A model generated the notes under the pieces. That model was not told the origin of the DNA, did no database searches, and saw nothing but the letters and a program-made list of their open reading frames with translations. DNA of 63,637 nucleotides from Aquimarina sp. TRL1 (lineage in GTDB: Bacteria > Bacteroidota > Bacteroidia > Flavobacteriales > Flavobacteriaceae), in assembly GCF_013365535.1 (NCBI RefSeq), contig NZ_CP053591.1, forward strand, positions 1-63,637, in the 5' to 3' direction. The translations under genes and the position numbers were made by a program. Shown here in pieces: positions 49,756-57,560 of the stretch. How positions within the stretch are numbered: position 1 is the first letter of the stretch; every line of letters begins with the position of its first letter.

Positions 49756-50022
49756 TTATCTATGGCACGCATACGCGCACGCACTAGGTAATGTTTTTGC
49801 CCAAGCAAAAATATTGTCTACCAATTGATTAAAATTAAATTGATTTCCTTTACTCTTTTTCAAAGGTGTTCTAGTTTCCTCCAAAAACGGTCTGAATTTT
49901 TCCCTTTTTTCAGGTATTTCCTCCTGCGATTCTTCTTTAACCTCATTGCCATTTTTATCCAGGCAAATAGGATCAATTACATCAATTTCTAATGAATAGT
50001 CTGTTTTTAAAACATTCTTCAT
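49756..50022 (-). CDS. Peptide ending TLPSACAYACHR (peptide family, copy 4)
   Basis: 88 aa, longest member. N-terminal LEIDVIDPICLDKNGNE (residues 11-27) and FRPFLEE (43-49) are shared with copy 2; the C-terminus FAWAKTLPSACAYACHR with copy 3. The central acidic and basic segment is variable. Leader-plus-core design. No modifying or protease gene next to it; first gene of the reverse tra operon. Function unknown. Confidence 0.7.
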   Translation of the reverse strand: MKNVLKTDYSLEIDVIDPICLDKNGNEVKEESQEEIPEKREKFRPFLEETRTPLKKSKGNQFNFNQLVDNIFAWAKTLPSACAYACHR

Positions 50023-50050
50023 AACGTATAAATATTTAGTTAAACAATGT

Positions 50051-50077
50051 GGAGCTTTGAATTTGCCGTTCTGCTCC
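50051..50077 (-). promoter_or_regulatory. Leader hairpin (AGAACGGC family) of peptide copy 4
   Basis: Reverse strand: GGAGC, AGAACGGCAAATTCAAA, GCTCC; then ACATTGTTTAACTAAATAT before the ATG at 50022. Upstream TATACTTA could be a weak -7 box. Confidence 0.72.
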
Positions 50078-50122
50078 TTTTCTTAAGTATATTAAAGGTT
50101 GAGAGGCGTTCTCTCGGTAATT

Positions 50123-51274
50123 CTAATTATAACTGTAAACTTCTTTTATGCTGTCAAACATGTTAAGTTTAAACTCTTTATCTACATTCTTAATAGGATT
50201 TTGATGAACATTCCAAAAGACTTCTTTAGGCTTAATTATTTTATATTCTTCGTCTTTAAATAAAAACTTTGACCCTAACACTAAAAAACCCTTAATTACA
50301 TTTGCTATTTTTGGGAGTTCTACCACAAAATTTATATTTCCTAAATGATCCTTCCCTTGTGACAAGCCGATTAACTGGCTTATTTGGTTGCTTTCTATAT
50401 CTTTCTCTACCACCTTCTTAAAGTTCTTTAGCTTTTCTAATAAAAGCTCACTCTGCTTGTTTACAGGAATGCTTAACTTATAAAAAGCCGTTCTATTTTT
50501 AACCTTTATATTAGAAAAGACACTTAAATAATTCAAGTCACTCCAGTAGCCTTTCAAACTGTCAGGAAAAGCAAGATATGTTTTCTTTATCCCTTTGGAA
50601 CTTAACACCATACCAATAGTCCTTGCGTGATTTTCATTAAATTTCCCTTTAACAACTATATAGAAGAAAGTTTCTTTCTGGAGTTTCTTGAAAGCCAACA
50701 TTTCATTAAATGAATTGAAAATTACAGCAGCGTCACTCTTTATACTTGGGTTTGTGAAATAGATACTCCTGTCTAATTCCGAAAACTTTAAAATACTTTC
50801 TTTTCTGGTTTCTTTATTAAGTGAAACAACACCTAGTATGTTTTTACCTCCCTTTATCCGTTCTTCATCCATAAAAAAGAAATAATGTATATTGGTTGTT
50901 TCTACGCTGTTAACCAGTGCATTGTCTTTCGTTTTTTCTGCTTCTTTTAATATGATTTGATATAAATTAAAGGAATCAATTTTCTTTAGGTTCTTTGGCT
51001 TATGCTTTTCTTCTTTATGAAGCTCCTTGAACATTATCATTCTCTCCTCCTCATTATATAAACTGGAATTTTCTGTTTTATAATAAAAAACGATTAAGTC
51101 ATCACTATTACCCGTAAATTCCCCCGAAGCAGAGGAAAAATATCTTCTATTGTCTTTTGATGATTCAAAAACAAATAAATGAGATCCTTCTTTTGTAAAC
51201 ATTTGAAAATAATCACTCTCAACAACATTATTCTCTTTAAATCCTAAGTGAATTAATACCGATTCTATAAACAT
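50123..51274 (-). CDS. Uncharacterised 383-aa protein of the transfer region
   Basis: No membrane segment. The middle (AAVIFNSFNEMLAFKKL ... FYIVVKGKFNENHARTIGMV ... KTYLAFPDSLKGYWSDLNYL) has the rhythm of a Toprim fold, with FNSFNEMLAF in place of VESxxxAL, but the catalytic DxD is not visible. So a degenerate Toprim relative is possible. Divergent from the coupling-protein gene; maybe regulates or assists it. Confidence 0.45.
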   Translation of the reverse strand: MFIESVLIHLGFKENNVVESDYFQMFTKEGSHLFVFESSKDNRRYFSSASGEFTGNSDDLIVFYYKTENSSLYNEEERMIMFKELHKEEKHKPKNLKKIDSFNLYQIILKEAEKTKDNALVNSVETTNIHYFFFMDEERIKGGKNILGVVSLNKETRKESILKFSELDRSIYFTNPSIKSDAAVIFNSFNEMLAFKKLQKETFFYIVVKGKFNENHARTIGMVLSSKGIKKTYLAFPDSLKGYWSDLNYLSVFSNIKVKNRTAFYKLSIPVNKQSELLLEKLKNFKKVVEKDIESNQISQLIGLSQGKDHLGNINFVVELPKIANVIKGFLVLGSKFLFKDEEYKIIKPKEVFWNVHQNPIKNVDKEFKLNMFDSIKEVYSYN

Positions 51275-51311
51275 ACACTATAATACTTTTTTTTAAATAA
51301 ATATATTTTAA

Positions 51312-51329
51312 TACATTTGTCAAACAAAT
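51312..51329 (+). promoter_or_regulatory. Promoter/operator of the coupling-protein gene
   Basis: TACATTTG (51312-51319), exact TAnnTTTG, overlaps the palindrome ATTTGTCAAACAAAT (51315-51329). About 28 bp upstream of the ATG at 51348, and shared with the divergent gene, so both may respond to one regulator. Confidence 0.55.
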
Positions 51330-51347
51330 ATATGAAAAATTTCTTTT

Positions 51348-53606
51348 ATGAAGAATTCTAGAATAGGTTATGCTTTCGGTTTGGCTTTTTTTTCACTGCT
51401 CTTTTGGATGGTATATATTAGAATTGTGTTCGACCCCTGGTTTAGTTCCATCTTTAAAGAAAACTTAATAACCGTTATATTACATTGGTTTATTTCAAAA
51501 TTTGATCTTACCGAATATAAAATCAAATTAATGTGTGTGTTTATGACCGCAGCCATTTTTTATATATATAAATCCTATACCAAAACTAGACCTAACTTAA
51601 AAAATTACTATATCACCGGAGGTATTGCTTTACTTTTTATGTTTTATCCTTTTATCAATTTAAGAGCCCTGCCTCTTCCCATTGGGCTTTTTATAGGTTG
51701 TTGTTCTTTCCCTTTGTTTTTGTTTTGTGTTATCACTATTAAAAAAGTTATTTATAGTAAAAAGATTGATCAGGATCAATTTAATCTTGAAAATCAATCT
51801 TTTATGCAAGAAAAGGAAGTTATAGACACCAAATACTCACTTAATTATTTACTTGAATTTTATTATAACGGTAAAAAACATCTCGGAGCAATAAATATGG
51901 TAGAAATATTTAGATCTGTCTGGGTTTATGGAGTTATGGGGTCAGGAAAAACCTTTACGTTCTTATTACCCGCTATATATCAATTAATTAAAAAGGGGTT
52001 TTGTTTAGCAATTTATGATCACAAATTCCCTTCAATGTCGAAAAAAACATATGCTTTTTATAAAATACTTAAACCTAATGCTTCTTTCTTTCAAATGTGT
52101 TTTACAGATATGAGATATTCTAATAAATGTAATGCAATAGAACCTAAAAACATTCCTACTATAACGGATATAACCAATGTTTCTTTAACGATCTTAAAAA
52201 ATCTTAAAGATAGCGATGAACGTGGTCATGCTTTTTTTGATGGTTCTGCAGAGGGGATTTGTACTTCTCTTATTGCTATTTTAAAAAAAATGCAATTCAA
52301 ATACAACAAAGAAGTATGTTCTGTGCCTCATGTCATCATCTTGGCTTCTGTTAAAATAAAATATCTTTTGCCTATTCTTCTTTCTAATAGAGACATTCTT
52401 TTACAAGTAGCATCTCTAAGAGATGCTTTTGCAGGAGGTGCTGCAGAAGAACAACTTACCGGACAAACAGCAACTCTACAAAATAAACTTAAAAAATTAA
52501 TCAATAAAGACTTTTTCTTTATTGCTTCCGGTAAAAGTGATTTTTCTCTGGATTTAAACGATCCTTATGACAAAAAAATTCTTACCATTGGAGCTCACGA
52601 AGATAAAGCCGAAGTATGCGCCCCCTATTCATCTCTGTATTTTGAAATTATATCAAAACTTACAAGTCAAGAAGGTAAATCACATTTTGCAATGGTAATA
52701 GATGAGTTTTCAAGTTTGTATTTTAAAAATTTTCTAAAATATCTAGAATTAGGTAGAGAACGTCTTTGTGCATTAATAGCAGGACTTCAAGGTGTTACAC
52801 AGCTTTCTAAAAAATACAGCCCTAAAGAAGCAGAAACCATTCAAGAAATTCAAGGAACCGTTATTGCAGGAATGGCAGGCGCTAAAACTTCTAAAATGCT
52901 GTCAGAAAAATTGGGAAAAACAAATCAAAGACGGAGTTCCGTTACCGAATCATCAGAAAATGTTAGCGTTAGTCATAGCTTTTATGAAAGTGATTTAGTG
53001 CCTCCCTCTAGAATTGCTAATTTTTCTCCAGGAGAATTTACTGGCGTTATTGCAGATAAATTTGAAAATAAACTCCCACAAAAAAGATTTTTAGGAAATG
53101 TTCTTGAACATACCGAATCTACAAGCCTTAAGACTGATGTAGAACTCCCTCAGATTTATTCTTTTGATTCTCCACAAGTACAACAAAATATTAAAGATCA
53201 TCTTAAAGAAATGAAAAAAATAAATCTCTTTTCTCTTTATAAAAAAGCAATATTATCTGGAGATTTTTCAAATCTCCCAGATAATATCACCTTTTATTTA
53301 GATTTCCTTAATTTGGATCAGCATTTTTTTAAGTCAGAACACAACCACATTAAATCAATGCAAGAGAAGGAACAAGATTTTGATATCAATACATATCTTA
53401 ATACTTTTTTCTCTAAAAAACTTAAAACAACTGTGCTTGATAATGAAAAAGAATTATTCTTAGACCAATATATGGATAGCCTTTTTAACGATATTGAATT
53501 CTGGGTTAAAAAAGAATATCAAAGTGTTACAGGAAAGACTATCGATGATGATTTGTTTCAAATGGATGACTTTCAAGACCAACAAAAAGATTTACTTTAT
53601 TTTTAA
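51348..53606 (+). CDS. Type IV coupling protein (VirD4/TraD-type)
   Basis: 752 aa. N-terminal membrane segments (about 10-32, 59-75, 84-120), Walker A YGVMGSGKT near residues 194-202, Walker B MVIDEF near 449, C-terminal GLQGVTQLSKKYSPKEAETI and GEFTGVIAD pattern of TraM-recognition/VirD4 ATPases. Links the relaxosome to the TraG channel. C-terminal 150 aa are extra, acidic and plasmid-specific. Confidence 0.9.
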   Translation: MKNSRIGYAFGLAFFSLLFWMVYIRIVFDPWFSSIFKENLITVILHWFISKFDLTEYKIKLMCVFMTAAIFYIYKSYTKTRPNLKNYYITGGIALLFMFYPFINLRALPLPIGLFIGCCSFPLFLFCVITIKKVIYSKKIDQDQFNLENQSFMQEKEVIDTKYSLNYLLEFYYNGKKHLGAINMVEIFRSVWVYGVMGSGKTFTFLLPAIYQLIKKGFCLAIYDHKFPSMSKKTYAFYKILKPNASFFQMCFTDMRYSNKCNAIEPKNIPTITDITNVSLTILKNLKDSDERGHAFFDGSAEGICTSLIAILKKMQFKYNKEVCSVPHVIILASVKIKYLLPILLSNRDILLQVASLRDAFAGGAAEEQLTGQTATLQNKLKKLINKDFFFIASGKSDFSLDLNDPYDKKILTIGAHEDKAEVCAPYSSLYFEIISKLTSQEGKSHFAMVIDEFSSLYFKNFLKYLELGRERLCALIAGLQGVTQLSKKYSPKEAETIQEIQGTVIAGMAGAKTSKMLSEKLGKTNQRRSSVTESSENVSVSHSFYESDLVPPSRIANFSPGEFTGVIADKFENKLPQKRFLGNVLEHTESTSLKTDVELPQIYSFDSPQVQQNIKDHLKEMKKINLFSLYKKAILSGDFSNLPDNITFYLDFLNLDQHFFKSEHNHIKSMQEKEQDFDINTYLNTFFSKKLKTTVLDNEKELFLDQYMDSLFNDIEFWVKKEYQSVTGKTIDDDLFQMDDFQDQQKDLLYF

Positions 53607-53609
53607 AAT

Positions 53610-54059
53610 ATGGATGATATAACTAAAAAAATTAATGACCTTAAAAACCAATTGGAAGATTACGCATTTCAAGATGGTGATGTAAATTATATTACCTCAA
53701 GACTTCGCGATATAAGAAAAGAATTGAATGAAAAAGATAAGGTCTTTGCTTCTAAAAATATATGTCAGGTTCTTGGAATTTCTCAACAAGCTTTTATAAG
53801 ATTGGAAGGGGGGAAAGTTGCTTCTGACTATAAAAGTATTATTAAACTAATCAATATTTATAGTATGAAAGGATATAATCCATTATGGATTCTGAAAAAA
53901 GAAAATTTTTTTATTGATAAAATGGATGCCGATAATAATTTGATTTTAAACAAAAGCTCAGTTGAGATTGCAACTAATAATTTATTAACGGAAATGAAAA
54001 GAGTAAATGAACTTCAACAAGATGCTTTGGAGGAATTTAAAAATAGTATAAAATCATAA
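53610..54059 (+). CDS. XRE-like regulator with coiled-coil ends, 149 aa
   Basis: Helix-turn-helix near residues 40-75 (FASKNICQVLGISQQAFIRLEGGKVASDYKSIIKL), flanked by helical regions. 3 bp after the coupling-protein stop. May regulate transfer genes, for example at the palindrome at 51315. Function inferred. Confidence 0.65.
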   Translation: MDDITKKINDLKNQLEDYAFQDGDVNYITSRLRDIRKELNEKDKVFASKNICQVLGISQQAFIRLEGGKVASDYKSIIKLINIYSMKGYNPLWILKKENFFIDKMDADNNLILNKSSVEIATNNLLTEMKRVNELQQDALEEFKNSIKS

Positions 54060-54061
54060 AG

Positions 54062-54143
54062 GGATAATAATATCTTGGGCGTTGCCTCCGGCCCAGGCTA
54101 TCCGTTATATCTTTATTTAGCTTCTTAAAAAAGCTAAATAAAG
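54062..54143. terminator. Paired stem-loops after the coupling-protein operon
   Basis: First: GGATA...TATCC enclosing TTGGGC / GCCCAG with GCCTCCGGC between, a REP-like GC-rich motif. Second: CTTTATTTAGCTT (54111-54123) / AAGCTAAATAAAG (54131-54143), 13-bp perfect stem with loop CTTAAAA. Together a likely transcription stop. Confidence 0.6.
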
Positions 54144-54280
54144 GATGCCACTACTAATCCTTAACGCTTTTAGATTCTAAATGTAGCTCAAAGGGAAATT
54201 AAAAAATGATAAAAAACTAAAAAACAAAACGTTACATGGAAAAATACAAAAATATATTATTATTATTAATATAATTAATA

Positions 54281-54312
54281 TTTGTGTATATTATAATAAT
54301 TTAGTATCTTAG
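54281..54312 (+). promoter_or_regulatory. Promoter of the 54337 operon
   Basis: TTTG at 54281-54284, 20-bp spacer beginning TGTATATTATAATAA, then TATCTTAG at 54305-54312. Same upstream tract (ATTATTATTATTAATATAAT) as the promoters at 1957, 6547 and 10518. Confidence 0.65.
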
Positions 54313-54336
54313 AGTAACTTAAAATCTAAATAGCAC

Positions 54337-54684
54337 ATGGCACTCACTGATATAGAACTAATTGATAAATATTGCGAAACCTGTTTACGTTTTATTAACC
54401 CCCAATTGTTTAGAGAAATACAAAACAGAGGACTCTATAATATTATTAATTACCTTCCTTCTAATGAAAAAGAGGCTAAATCTGTTGCTAGAGGAAGATT
54501 AGCAAAAATAGGAAAGTCCTTTGGTGATGCTGAAATTGATCAAATTGCAAATGAAATTCAGCGAGTAGAATTCTTAAGAAATGAATTAATTCAAATTAAT
54601 ATGGCTGATGCACATAAAGCAGAACCGATTCTAAAAGAAATGCTTGATCGAACTATGTTTATTAAAAATTATTACAAACAATGA
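54337..54684 (+). CDS. Hypothetical protein, 115 aa
   Basis: Helical protein (MALTDIELIDKYCETCLRFI..., KSVARGRLAKIGKSFGDAEIDQIANEIQ). First gene of the unit leading to the DNA methylase. Overlaps the next gene by 4 bp. No family recognised. Confidence 0.6.
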   Translation: MALTDIELIDKYCETCLRFINPQLFREIQNRGLYNIINYLPSNEKEAKSVARGRLAKIGKSFGDAEIDQIANEIQRVEFLRNELIQINMADAHKAEPILKEMLDRTMFIKNYYKQ

Positions 54685-55031
54685 GAGTGCATAAAAAAGA
54701 TATAACAAAAGCGGTACCTGAATGGGTTATAAAACAAAAACAAGCTAATACTGTCTTTGTAAAAGATTTTATTGATCTTGCAATGAACGGAAAATTGGAA
54801 CTTTCAGGAAATACTACGTTGCAAAAACTTATTCGATTAAAAATAGATGTTATTGATTTAGTTAATACAGCTCGTAAAAGCTTTATCGATAAAAACAAAT
54901 GGTCTGAGTTTGTTGCTTTTTATAAAGATCTTGCAAACACCGATATTAAAAAGTCTAACCTAGATAAGTTGACAAAATATATTGAATTGTATAATTTAAG
55001 TATGGAAAAAGTTCATTATGAGGCTGATTAA
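54681..55031 (+). CDS. Hypothetical protein, 116 aa
   Basis: Helical, Lys-rich protein (MRVHKKDITKAVPEWVIKQK...). Overlaps its neighbours by 4 and 14 bp, so co-translated. Function unknown. Confidence 0.58.
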   Translation: MRVHKKDITKAVPEWVIKQKQANTVFVKDFIDLAMNGKLELSGNTTLQKLIRLKIDVIDLVNTARKSFIDKNKWSEFVAFYKDLANTDIKKSNLDKLTKYIELYNLSMEKVHYEAD

Positions 55032-55230
55032 GATACATAACGATAAAGAAGAATACGCAGCTGCGTATCAATATACTTCAAGCTTTGCTAAACAAATTAT
55101 ATTTGTTAAACATCAAGATGATGTTACTACAATTGACCTTCTTCTAAAAAATAAATTAGATAGACAAGCAGTATACATTATTGACCAACCTTTACACAAC
55201 CACTTTATAACAACACTACATGATAGTTAA
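55018..55230 (+). CDS. Hypothetical protein, 70 aa
   Basis: MRLIKIHNDKEEYAAAYQYT... Small alpha/beta protein; overlaps the methylase start by 11 bp. May assist or regulate the methylase. No family recognised. Confidence 0.55.
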   Translation: MRLIKIHNDKEEYAAAYQYTSSFAKQIIFVKHQDDVTTIDLLLKNKLDRQAVYIIDQPLHNHFITTLHDS

Positions 55231-56086
55231 TAGTTATTTTTCCGGGGCAGGTTTGTTTGATATTGGTTTTCATCTTGCAGGGGTGCCAATTCATAAATCT
55301 TATGAGATAGATCTTAATTGTTGTAAGGTTCAAAAACACAACCTTAATCACCAAGTAATACAATCTGATATCGCAAAAAAACTTGTTGCAGATGATAATA
55401 AAGCCGATGTTATGGTTTTTACTTATCCGTGTAAAAAGTATAGTAGTATTGCAGATATTCACGGAACACGAACAGGTGATGAACTTTTTCTACACGCACT
55501 AAGACATATGGCAATTTCATTACCTGAAGTATTTCTAATTGAAAATGTGCCAGGAATGAAAGCCTTTCCTGTTGTAATGGAAGCTATGACAAGACTACCC
55601 GGATATTATGTGAAAACGTTCTGTCCTATAAAAACCGAAACCTGGCTACCACAACGTAGAGATCGTTTAATCATTATTGGAAGTAAAAAACCATTTAACT
55701 GGAGAGAACCTAAAAAGGGAAAACGACCGCAGTTAAAGGATATTTTAGAACAAGATCCTAAAGTAACCTTGCCAAAGGCAATTAAAAAACGAATGAAAGG
55801 TATGTATAGAGATTTACCTATAATCTCAGACCCAGATAAAAATGATATTGCACCTACCTGTGTAGCACATTACGCTAAAGACAAATCTACTCGACTAGTT
55901 AAAGATAAAAGGTTTCCTCTACAAGTTAGACCTTATTCTGTTCGAGAATTTGCACGGCTTCAGGGAGTACCCGATTGGTTTGAATTTAATTGCCCAGATA
56001 CTTACGCTTATGAAATGATAGGAAATGGCGTTTCTGTACCAGTAGGTATTTGGGCAGGAAATGAACTAAAAAGATATTTTAATTAA
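55220..56086 (+). CDS. C5-cytosine DNA methyltransferase (orphan)
   Basis: 288 aa. Motif I FSGAGLFDIGF (residues 7-17), PC motif TYPCKKYSS near 69-77 (the usual Gln/Ser after Cys is Lys), ENV motif LIENVPGM near 107, QRR motif WLPQRRDRLIIIGS near 149, and the final ARLQGVPDWF and MIGNGVSVPV. Short target-recognition region, as in plasmid methylases. No cognate endonuclease seen, so an anti-restriction or regulatory role is likely. Confidence 0.9.
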   Translation: MIVNSYFSGAGLFDIGFHLAGVPIHKSYEIDLNCCKVQKHNLNHQVIQSDIAKKLVADDNKADVMVFTYPCKKYSSIADIHGTRTGDELFLHALRHMAISLPEVFLIENVPGMKAFPVVMEAMTRLPGYYVKTFCPIKTETWLPQRRDRLIIIGSKKPFNWREPKKGKRPQLKDILEQDPKVTLPKAIKKRMKGMYRDLPIISDPDKNDIAPTCVAHYAKDKSTRLVKDKRFPLQVRPYSVREFARLQGVPDWFEFNCPDTYAYEMIGNGVSVPVGIWAGNELKRYFN

Positions 56087-56101
56087 AAGTTCAAATAAAC
56101 G

Positions 56102-56293
56102 ATGGGAATTACAACAGTTATATGGGGGATTATATGTATTTGCTTAACCTATTTTATAATATCTAAGTTAGGAATAATTGAAAAATGGAAGGAAGAAAGA
56201 AGAATATCAAACCAAAAAATTAAAGAAGCGAAAGAAACTATTCGCTTAATAGATGAAGAACTGAAAAGAAGAGAAAATCAAAAGTCTAAATAA
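56102..56293 (+). CDS. Small membrane-anchored coiled-coil protein, 63 aa
   Basis: Transmembrane helix at residues 4-22 then charged coiled coil (KWKEERRISNQKIKEAKETI). Spacer AAAGTTCAAATAAACG precedes the ATG, as in the reverse arrays. Ends ...QKSK with the stop in the next spacer. Confidence 0.6.
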   Translation: MGITTVIWGIICICLTYFIISKLGIIEKWKEERRISNQKIKEAKETIRLIDEELKRRENQKSK

Positions 56294-56304
56294 ACGATTA
56301 CATT

Positions 56305-56550
56305 ATGTATAATATATTAAAAACAAACATCGAATTTAAGAATGGGAAAATTGATACAATCACTGTTCTTGTAGAAATATCCGAAAATGATATTAGAGCA
56401 ATTCAAGCAACCACAAAACCAAGAAGTGGATACATGAATATTCCAGATCCAGCTAAACTTAACGAAGAATTATTACAGGAAGTAGCTGGATATGGAATGG
56501 AGGTTAACGCTTCTAATTATTTTCAACTAACATCAAACGATAAGCTATGA
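56305..56550 (+). CDS. Hypothetical protein, 81 aa
   Basis: MYNILKTNIEFKNGKIDTIT... Soluble. Preceded by AAGTCTAAATAAACGATTAC, a spacer with an extra few bases before ATG. 4-bp overlap with the next gene. Function unknown. Confidence 0.55.
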   Translation: MYNILKTNIEFKNGKIDTITVLVEISENDIRAIQATTKPRSGYMNIPDPAKLNEELLQEVAGYGMEVNASNYFQLTSNDKL

Positions 56551-56822
56551 GCATAAAAAACTCTGGAGTTATAGGATTATACACCTGTAGCTGCCACTTA
56601 TTTAAAAATTATGATGAAGCAAAAAAGGCGAAGAATCAGAAACTACCAATTGGTACCGGAGTTAAAAATAGATGTACGGGAATTATCGGAATAATAAATG
56701 AGTTTTGCAAACAAAAAGGATATGTTATTGTTAAGTATGGAAAATTACCTAAAGACCACCATCTAGAACATGTTCAAGAATTAATAAAATTAGAAAACTC
56801 TGATCAATTAGAACTATTTTAA
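56547..56822 (+). CDS. Hypothetical protein ending QLELF
   Basis: 91 aa with CSCH and other Cys in the first third (YTCSCHLF, RCTGII). C-terminus SDQLELF is a clamp-binding-type pentapeptide at the extreme end. Probably a DNA-linked function, unproven. Confidence 0.55.
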   Translation: MSIKNSGVIGLYTCSCHLFKNYDEAKKAKNQKLPIGTGVKNRCTGIIGIINEFCKQKGYVIVKYGKLPKDHHLEHVQELIKLENSDQLELF

Positions 56823-56860
56823 TAAAATTAAACTATGTATTATTCAGATACAATAAAGAG

Positions 56861-57162
56861 ATGATAAAAAGAAATAGATTAATACAAAAAGCACTAGACT
56901 CTTTAGGATTAGTCTATGATAACTCTATTAAAGATTATCCCCTAAATAATAGAAAAGACTAGATTTTTTAATCTCTTATATAGAACAAGAAAAAAGAGAA
57001 ATGGTTGATACTATAGAGAAAATGAATGAACTTATAGAAGATTGTAAAAAACTGATTGAAATTAAAGACAACGACCTAATTAATCTAGATTCTATAAAAA
57101 ATCAAATTGAAGTGGAAGAATACAAAGAATTAAACCCTGGTAAAAACATTTTTAAAATTTAA
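56861..57162 (+). pseudogene. Small gene split by a frameshift
   Basis: ORF 56861-56962 (MIKRNRLIQKALDSLGLVYD... then NNRKD, stop) and ORF 57001-57162 (MVDTIEKMNELIEDCKKLIE...). The second frame is open upstream to about 56950 (KRLDFLISYIEQEKREM), so a single -1 change near AGAAAAGAC would give one protein of about 98 aa. Probably a broken gene or a sequencing indel; a programmed shift is less likely. Function unknown. Confidence 0.4.
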
Positions 57163-57177
57163 TAAACTTATAAGATT

Positions 57178-57468
57178 ATGGGACTATCAAAAAGAAGTGT
57201 AGCTAAGGCTAAAGAAATACTATCCGAAATAATTGAAACTGACTGTATAAAAGAACTCCCATACGGAAAATGGGAATGTAAGGACACAGAAATCATATTA
57301 TGTTATGACAGAAAATCCGATGGAGGTTACGAAAATGTTTTTGTCAATGTAAAAAACATCTCAGAAGATCAAAAAAATCACTTCAATACCAGAAAAAAGG
57401 AAATAGGGAATTCCTCTTTTCTAAAGGACCCTGATGAAAATAACATAACAACTTTAGGTTGGTTTTAA
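57178..57468 (+). CDS. Hypothetical protein, 96 aa
   Basis: MGLSKRSVAKAKEILSEIIE... Soluble, mixed fold, ends TTLGWF. No recognised family. Transcribed with the small genes upstream. Confidence 0.55.
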   Translation: MGLSKRSVAKAKEILSEIIETDCIKELPYGKWECKDTEIILCYDRKSDGGYENVFVNVKNISEDQKNHFNTRKKEIGNSSFLKDPDENNITTLGWF

Positions 57469-57560
57469 AGCTTATCTTTTTTTTATAATAGCTGTAATTC
57501 TTTATATAACCCTTTATGAAACAGATACCTGTATCAAATATTTAAGAAAGAATAAATAAT

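Noticed and set aside
54062..54100. GC-rich GGGCGTTGCC...GGCCCAGGC motif as a gene or attachment site
   Set aside because: Too short, forms a hairpin after an operon; most simply a REP-like terminator element.
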